A stretch of 64,000 nt of DNA. Origin: Brachionus rotundiformis (Eukaryota > Rotifera > Eurotatoria > Ploima > Brachionidae). Position numbers and translations under genes: made by a program. The first letter of the stretch is position 1. The number at the start of each line of letters is the position of its first letter. Location of the stretch: the NCBI GenBank assembly GCA_016802295.1, contig JAESIW010000203.1, forward strand, positions 569,780 to 633,779, written 5' to 3'. Below, piece after piece: positions 58,065-64,000 of this stretch. The notes beneath the pieces were generated by a model. That model was not told the origin of the DNA. It saw only the letters and a program-made list of their open reading frames with translations, and did not search any database.

Positions 58065-59664
58065 TTAGGCTTTGGCAGCATGAACCATTTCTTCTTTGTT
58101 TATCAAATGAGTTGTATTGTTGATAGATTTCATTAGATTAGTTAAATTATGACTCCAATCATTCAGAACTTCATTGATATCTTTCTGACTCTCAAAAGTA
58201 ACTATACCAGCTAGCCGATCTATTTTGCCACTTACAGTCTTATTTGTCACCAAATTAGACAAAAACTCTTCAGTCTCATCTTCAGTCAAGTCCAACAAAT
58301 TAGCCATTCTTTTTGTCGAAATTCTGGTATAGTACTTGGCCATAACTCTCATGTTCTAAATGTTTATATGTTAGATATGATTGATCTTCAAAAGTTTTTA
58401 ATTCTTTTTTTACATGTTCAACAATTCTGGTTTTGAAATCAGCCCATCTTTTGGCGCCTTCTTCGCTTTTGAAAGCATCCGTAGCTGGCAAATTCGAGTC
58501 ACCAACTTTCAAGTCTTGCTCAAAATGCTCAATTAAACTTCTCCAATTTATGACTTCATCGGTTTTTATCAGTTTTACCAACTCACTTTTTTTAAACAAA
58601 AATTTAAATTTAAATGAATAAATATTAGATTAAATTAAAATTTGTTTATTCACTTGTATTTGGGAAGCTGTTCCAAATTTTTGTCCTGGCTAACAATGTG
58701 CAATAGGTTTTGTTGTTCGTTTCCATAAGGAGATAGTAGCAAATAGATAACTATATTTTTAAGAGCTTCTTTCATCATCAGATTATTCTCTTTAATTCGA
58801 GGGGTGTCATAAATTTGCTTATAATGTTTGCATACAGCAAAGTAATTGGAATCATGTTGATCCAACTTTATCATTAACTCATAAAATTTTAATTTCAAAT
58901 CCTTGATAAAAACAAATTAAAAATATAAATATTGTTTATAATTTTAATTAGGAACTAAATATACATGTAATTTTTCATCTTCAAATGAGCGGATACTTAT
59001 CTTACGACTGATAATTTGGGTTCGGATGTAATCTCCTTTAAGGAGACAAACTCTCATTTGTTCGAGCAAAAATTCGATTTTTTCTCTTTTTTCCATTGAT
59101 CCATAGGTCTCTACCTGTAGCTCTTGTAAAATCGAAGCTGCTTCATCAATATTTCCGGCAGCTTCCTTAAATTCGGCCAGCTTACGAGTCAATCGTGCTC
59201 GTTCGATCTCTACATAGATTTTGCCAGCTGTTACTGTTCTAAGTGTGTCTATTAGCTTCAACTTTGTGTCCATGTCACTTATTTGGTCCACATATGTGCA
59301 TGCCTCTTGGACCATCTTGGTTACCGCTTGTTTGAGCTGAGAACGTCTTTTCGAAAGGAGATGGATGTTTTCATTTAATGCTTCAAAATTGCGTTGTTCA
59401 AAACAGAAGCGAACAATTGTGGTCAAGAGACGAGACGTCGAATGAGCATCACTGGCCACTCTAGCCTGCTTTTCTAGCTGAAGCAATATTTCTATTGCCT
59501 CTGGCAAACGACCAGCCTTTAATAAATTTTTTGACAATTAAAAATAAAATTTTTAAATCCCTAATTAAAAGTACATTGGCCATTTTTTGACATTCGGGAA
59601 TCTTTTCTTCCACAACAGCTGAATAATCAGCTTCTTGTTTTTCCAATTTACCATACAAAGACAT
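58065..59664 (-). CDS. PSMD12: 26S proteasome non-ATPase regulatory subunit 12 (PSMD12/Rpn5)
   Basis: PCI-domain scaffold subunit of the 19S proteasome lid. Exons 59664-59575, 59516-58965, 58901-58654, 58585-58414, 58355-58065 give 450 aa (human 456). The N-terminal TPR-like helices carry AGRLPEAIEILLQLEKQ and FCFEQRNFEALNENI. The PCI/winged-helix end is nearly identical to the family: NMRVMAKYYTRISTKRMANL, LLDLTEDETEEFLSNLV, KIDRLAGIVTF and NKEEMVHAAKA. Introns are 58-65 nt GT-AG. The exon 4/5 junction was set by the conserved VEHNMRVMAK join, since the unspliced frame diverges there. A complete, ordinary housekeeping gene. Confidence 0.97.
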
Positions 59665-60247
59665 GGTTAAGCTTTGATTATGATATTTTTATTTCTAAAA
59701 GTAGGTAAAAGCATTAAGGTAAGAGGGAAATAGTCCGAAGTGTTGTTAATAATTTTATTTTAAATTTGCTCAATCATTCTTTTGAAAATGGTTTAAGTAA
59801 AAAATTTTAAATGGTACATAACAAAGCAGACAATTTTTAAAATTTGCTTCATTTTAAATTTAAATAGCTAGTTCTTTAATGAGTTAATTTTTTTGTCTTT
59901 CAAATAAATAAATTCAAAAAAATAAAAATGAATTAGTAATTCATTTAAATTTGATACAAAAATGTTGATCTTTTTTAGAAAAGTTATGGAGAAAAATAAA
60001 TTATAAAAAGTAATTTTTTTTTGTTTTAAATTGAAAATTTTTTAAATATTTAATTTAATTCAAAAAAGACAGTTTTTTATATAAATGTTATATATGTTGG
60101 TAACAATTTAGAAATTTTTTAAAACTTAATATACACTACTTATCTCTATTTATATTAAATGTATACTCAATATAATCTAATCCATAATTTTGAATTAGAT
60201 AAACAAAAAAAAAGGTCATTATTAAAAAAGGAACTTTTTATAATTTA
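59665..60247. other. Intergenic, no gene seen
   Basis: AT-rich upstream region of PSMD12; nothing recognised. Confidence 0.5.
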
Positions 60248-60287
60248 AATAGGCCTCTCAATATCAGGAGTTTATAAATATTTTATT
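60248..60287 (+). repeat. 40-bp direct repeat, copy 1
   Basis: Starts AATAGGCCTCTCAATATCAG. It matches 60628-60667 with one substitution (G/T at position 6). The two starts are exactly 380 bp apart. Confidence 0.9.
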
Positions 60288-60627
60288 TTAATTTAACTGT
60301 GCTGAAAATTTAACTCAAAAGAATGACTCAAAAAATGAGCTTTAATTCAAGAAATTGCATTGTTTTAATGAAGGATTAATTTAATCAAGCTTTCAGTTAC
60401 AATAATATAATATCTACAAACTCATAAAAAATTGAGTTTAAATTTATCTATGTAAAATATTTTTCAAATAGATTAATTATATAATTTTTGGTAGCTTATT
60501 TGATAAAAATAAAATAGATGAAGTGTTGATGAGTCTATCTTGACAAGAGCACTAGCCTGTTGATTAGCCTTGAAATTGTAAGGCAAAATAAGGATGATAA
60601 AAGGGAATTTAGAATTATTTAAGAAAA

Positions 60628-60667
60628 AATAGTCCTCTCAATATCAGGAGTTTATAAATATTTTATT
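60628..60667 (+). repeat. 40-bp direct repeat, copy 2
   Basis: Starts AATAGTCCTCTCAATATCAG; partner of 60248-60287. Intervening sequence does not otherwise look repeated. Confidence 0.9.
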
Positions 60668-60890
60668 CAAAAATTTTTTTTAAGGATTTTGTTTATTTTT
60701 TAGCAATGTAATATAAACATAGATTTATTAATGTATTTAAATTAAAAAAAAAAGATGATCAAATAAAGAAAGTAATAATGATGATTAAAAAGATAACCCA
60801 TATTTCAAAATATTTCAAAATTTGTTAAATCCATAAACTTTTTTTCGATTTTTTAGTTTATTTTCTATACAAACCCAACAAGCAAACGAA

Positions 60891-61085
60891 ATGAAGAGAC
60901 AAAATGAAATAAAAGACCAAAATGAACCAAGTGACACATGTACACTTAAACGTTTGATTGTAGCCGCTTCACAGTACATCATAGTCATGATTTTTATGTG
61001 TTTAAAATTGTTTAAAAAATTGCTTTATTTTAATTTAGATTCTTTTGTTAGCAAAGTGACGAAAATTCATCTCAGAAGAAAATGA
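60891..61085 (+). CDS. Possible small membrane peptide, 64 aa
   Basis: Starts MKRQNEIKDQNEPSDTCTLK, followed by a hydrophobic stretch (VAASQYIIVMIFMCLKLF) and a basic end (TKIHLRRK). The leader before the ATG is A/C-rich (CAAACCCAACAAGCAAACGA), as seen before other real starts here. No family recognised. It may be chance, given the short length. Confidence 0.3.
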   Translation: MKRQNEIKDQNEPSDTCTLKRLIVAASQYIIVMIFMCLKLFKKLLYFNLDSFVSKVTKIHLRRK

Positions 61086-61463
61086 TAAGATAAATGAGAA
61101 AAAAAAATGAAAAAAAAAAAAAATGATGAAATTATAATTAAAAAAGTCTTTAAAAAGAACCAAAGAGACTGAATATTTAAATTATTTTTATTTTTAAAGA
61201 TGGTGAACAATGTTTGAGTCAATTGTGGCCATGGTATTCACTTTGATCTCTTGTCTCCCATTTGTATTAAATGAAATATGCTGAATAAAATTGTATTGTT
61301 ATTTTTTTATTAATTTATTTTGCACCTTAGTAAATAAAAAATTTATTAAAAAAAAACAAAAATGGGTAAAGAATAATATTTTGGAATAAAAATTAGCAGG
61401 ATGAGCCCAAGACCTATTGGTTAGTGGTTAAACAGACAGCCTTTTAGTCTTAGTTAATTACAT
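61086..61463. other. Spacer / 3' flank of CK1-alpha, no gene seen
   Basis: AT-rich; the tRNA-like words near 61415-61440 do not fold into a tRNA. Confidence 0.5.
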
Positions 61464-63106
61464 TTAATGACTTGGTTCGTCGATAGTATCAATATTATTT
61501 AATAGAGTCATATTGATCTCAACCTTATTGGTCTCTTCGTTCAACTTATCAACCGAAGATTGCACGGGCGCAATGTCGCTACTTATCGCTGGTGCCAAAT
61601 CAATTTGGGCTTAATAGGATTTAAATTCATCATATAAAAATATGCAGTGCAGTTTATTTAATGATTAGTCTAAAATGATAAGATTAACAAACCTGATGTG
61701 CCATTGTTGGGCAAAATTCCCGAATTGGTCATGTTGCCGGCCACGTTTCCCATGCTGGTCGAGAGACCGGCCTGATTTTGGCCCATAACACCGGGTGTCG
61801 CAATGCCATTGCCGTTTCCGCTGCCGTTGTTGTTGTTGCCATTGTTGCCAGTTTGGTTTTGGTTGGATGTCTGGTTGCCAGGCGGATTTAGGTTTATGGC
61901 AGCGGCGGCCGCTTTCTGCTTAAGCATGGTCCAGTCAAATGTGTAGTCATACTGGTGGTTTAGGGTTCTGAACAAAATACGGAACAATTGGCGCAAGTAC
62001 ATGTAGTCCGGACCTTCTTCAAATCTCAGGCCGCGACAATAGTTCAAATACATGGCAAATTCGGCCGGAAAACCCTAATTTAAATTCAAATTAAAAATTA
62101 AAATGAACACAATAGATAATGTGGTGCTAGTTTGCCAATTTAGCCACAAAAATGGACTCGATTGGCTTATTTGCTTTTAGTCTAATTGGCCGAACAGATG
62201 CCGCAATGGTGGTGAGCATTTTTGGCACCAAGTTAAGCTAATTTTAAGCTAATTTAAGCTAATAGTAAAGCTAATGGATAAAAATGGCATGGATGTATTT
62301 ATAATTGGTCCAATTGACCAAATAAATAGATAACTTGCCTTGCAGAGAACTTCGACAGGAGTGCTCATTTTTTTCTCGCTTATTTTTTCATATTTTTGTT
62401 TTTTGGTGGCCGCTTTGAGACCTTGCCACGGCAGAGAGCCCCTATTGAAGTACATGGTGACGTATCCAAGCGATTCCATGTCGTCACGACGACTCTGCTC
62501 TATGCCCAAGTGGGCGTTTATGGACGCGTAGCGAGCCGTGCCAGTCAAATTTTTATCTTCTCTGTACATAATGTGTTGACGTGTGCGGTTGTCGCGGTAT
62601 TTTTTTGCCAAGCCGAAGTCGATTAGAAAAACTTTGTTACAATGCCGACCAATTCCCATAAGAAAGTTGTCCGGTTTAATGTCACGATGTATGAAATTTT
62701 TGTTGTGAACAAATTCAATGCGGCTGATCATTTGGTCGGCAAGCATAAGGACAGTTTTCATGGTGAAGCGTCTGGAGCAAAAGTTGAACAAGTCCTCCAA
62801 GCTCGGTCCCAGCAAGTCCATGACCAAAATGTTGTAGTCTTTCTCGACGCCGTACCAGCGTATGTGCGGTATGCCAACACCGCCTTGCAAAATTTTGTAC
62901 AATTTACTCTCATAGAGCAGCTGTGGGTGTCTGGCCTTCACGGACTCGAGCTTCACGGCTATCTCCTCTCCATTGGTCACATTTATGCCCAAGTATATGT
63001 CGCCGAACGAGCCCGAGCCAATCTTGCGCACAAGACGATACTTGCCGCTCACTAGAAACTCTGATTTGTTACTCGAATGACTCACTCCGCTTCCCGTTTG
63101 ATCCAT
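61464..63106 (-). CDS. CSNK1A1: Casein kinase I alpha
   Basis: Ser/Thr kinase of Wnt/beta-catenin and Hedgehog signalling and the clock. Exons 63106-62339, 62074-61693, 61609-61464 give 431 aa. The kinase domain is almost identical to animal CK1-alpha: glycine loop IGSGSFGDIYLG, catalytic Lys in IAVKLES, FIHRDIKPDNFLMG, LIDFGLAKKYRDN, then the C-lobe NHQYDYTFDWTMLKQKAA. The tail is Asn/Gly/Gln-rich and longer than in vertebrates. The first intron has a GC donor (AAG|GCAAGT). The start at 63106 (MDQTGSGVSH) aligns with the family N-terminus; an in-frame ATG at 63148 would add 14 unrelated residues. GA/CT tracts lie 400-570 bp upstream. Confidence 0.97.
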
Positions 63107-63491
63107 TTTCTTATCTATCTTCTTATGTACATACGTCGGCAAACGCAAGTGTACTCAGCTTTTGGTCTAAAAAAAAGTTCTATTTTTACTCTAAGCCTAA
63201 TATTATATACAATGAATAAATTATCAATGTTTATCGGTTGCTAGCTCGCTATTAACCAAGTTATATAACTAAGAAATCATAGGAATTCAGGAAAGAAAAT
63301 CAAGCAGCAACAAAAACTAGAAATTAAAATATTTCTATTTAATAATAATGATCTCCTTGGGTAATAATATTTTAATAAACACTAGATTATTATAAAATTT
63401 TGTAATTTTTTCTATTTAGTTGGTTAAGATAGATTGCAATTTTCATGATATATCGGTTAGTTCCCTTGAAGTCTTAGCAATAGAAAAATAC

Positions 63492-63520
63492 AGAGAGAAA
63501 GAGAAAGAGAGAGAGAGAGG
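63492..63520. repeat. (GA)n tract
   Basis: GAGAGAAAGAGAAAGAGAGA-type purine run, about 29 bp; GAGA-factor-like sequence upstream of CK1-alpha. Confidence 0.9.
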
Positions 63521-63650
63521 AAAAATTACAAAGTGTGTACTAATTTTATCATAAGTATATGTGTATAAATATTTCGATCTCTCTCTTCATACTAAGCAGG
63601 CCGGCTTAACTTAAACAAATTTTAAATGAATTAAAATTTTTATGCTTTTT

Positions 63651-63674
63651 CTCTCTTTCTCTCTCTCTCTCTCT
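63651..63674. repeat. (CT)n tract
   Basis: CTCTCTTTCTCTCTCTCTCT-type pyrimidine run, complementary in sense to the GA tract about 130 bp to its left. Confidence 0.9.
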
Positions 63675-64000
63675 TTTATTTTTTTTATTTTCTAACTTTC
63701 ATAATCAAAGACATACCAAAATATACGCCATATTTTATTTTATGTTTTTGTATTGTTGCTCTCAAATAATTTTCTTTTTAGAAATATATAAATTATAATA
63801 AAGTTGCAATGAATAAATATTCGGCTCTTAATACACACGTTCAATAATTATAATTGAAATAAAAGACAAAAAAAGTGTCGACATGTTGCAATTTTATTGC
63901 AAAGTACCCAAATTGACTTGTTTTGATTGGACTTGAGCTTTTAGTAAATATCGCTCGATAGGAAAATATCAGTAATCTCCTATTAAAGAGAGATTAGGGC

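Larger units (their letters stand above)
63107..64000. other. Upstream region of CK1-alpha
   Basis: About 900 bp, probably promoter and 5' UTR. It holds a (GA)n tract at 63492-63520 and a (CT)n tract at 63651-63674, which could pair with each other. No further gene seen to the window edge. Confidence 0.5.

Noticed and set aside
61410..61500. tRNA-like words (GGTTAGTGGTTAA, later GGTTCGTCGA)
   Set aside because: Arms do not pair into a cloverleaf, spacing is wrong, and the second word lies inside the CK1-alpha last exon on the other strand.
62340..63219. Several plus-strand frames opposite the CK1-alpha kinase domain, up to 137 codons
   Set aside because: Antisense shadows of a highly conserved kinase exon.
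1..64000. CRISPR array, prophage, operon or other prokaryotic system
   Set aside because: Spliceosomal introns and animal genes throughout; no spaced direct-repeat array was found.

Overview
The window is nuclear DNA from a small invertebrate animal. It is very AT-rich (roughly three quarters A+T by eye). It carries protein genes with spliceosomal introns mostly 46-75 nt long, and animal-specific genes: LIN-41/TRIM71, syndecan, a rhodopsin-class GPCR, CK1-alpha and the ciliary protein CFAP43. A monogonont rotifer such as Brachionus would fit the base composition, tiny introns and gene style, but nothing here proves the phylum.

Layout. 1-6276 (-): 5' twenty exons of CFAP43, running off the left edge. 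6745-8043 (+): NELF-E. 9541-12178 (+): two-lobed transferrin/melanotransferrin-like protein. 12.2-19.1 kb: mostly empty AT-rich DNA with a small unknown gene (-), a secreted EF-hand-like protein (+) and a tentative two-exon small gene (-). 19168-20355 (+): peptide-receptor-like GPCR. 20.9-22.3 kb: two copies of a ~220-bp repeat on either side of a 930-N assembly gap. 22953-23303 (-): short secreted, possibly peptide-precursor gene. 24427-26566 (+): mitochondrial rescue factor MTRFR and an ATMIN/ASCIZ zinc-finger protein, separated by 7 bp. 26668-27474: internally deleted Merlin-type DNA transposon with 74-bp TIRs and an 8-bp target duplication. 28181-28597 (+): KCNE-like single-pass membrane protein. 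32797-37288 (+): LIN-41/TRIM71, with a cluster of TTACGTAA sites upstream and let-7-type seed matches downstream. 38400-39749 (-): RPP40. 40179-40853 (-): syndecan. 44391-45419 (+): inorganic pyrophosphatase. 46787-48163 (+): a very unusual 458-aa histone H2A variant. 54705-56972 (+): orphan protein with a ricin-type beta-trefoil C-terminus. 58065-59664 (-): PSMD12/Rpn5. 61464-63106 (-): CK1-alpha.

The genes are mostly unrelated housekeeping or developmental genes, not an operon-like system. Possible functional links: LIN-41 with let-7 (candidate sites in its 3' flank), and the ATMIN homologue with the H2A variant, since both carry repeated QT motifs of the LC8-binding type and the H2A tail is also an SQ/TQ cluster. 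The most unusual item is the H2A variant: a conserved histone fold and acidic patch carrying a ~100-aa acidic-then-basic N-terminal extension and a ~260-aa SQ/TQ-rich tail. The TTACGTAA cluster, a two-lobed transferrin lacking most iron ligands, the 7-bp gene spacing, and two GC-AG introns also deserve a second look.

All homology calls are by eye from remembered family sequences; no database search was run.
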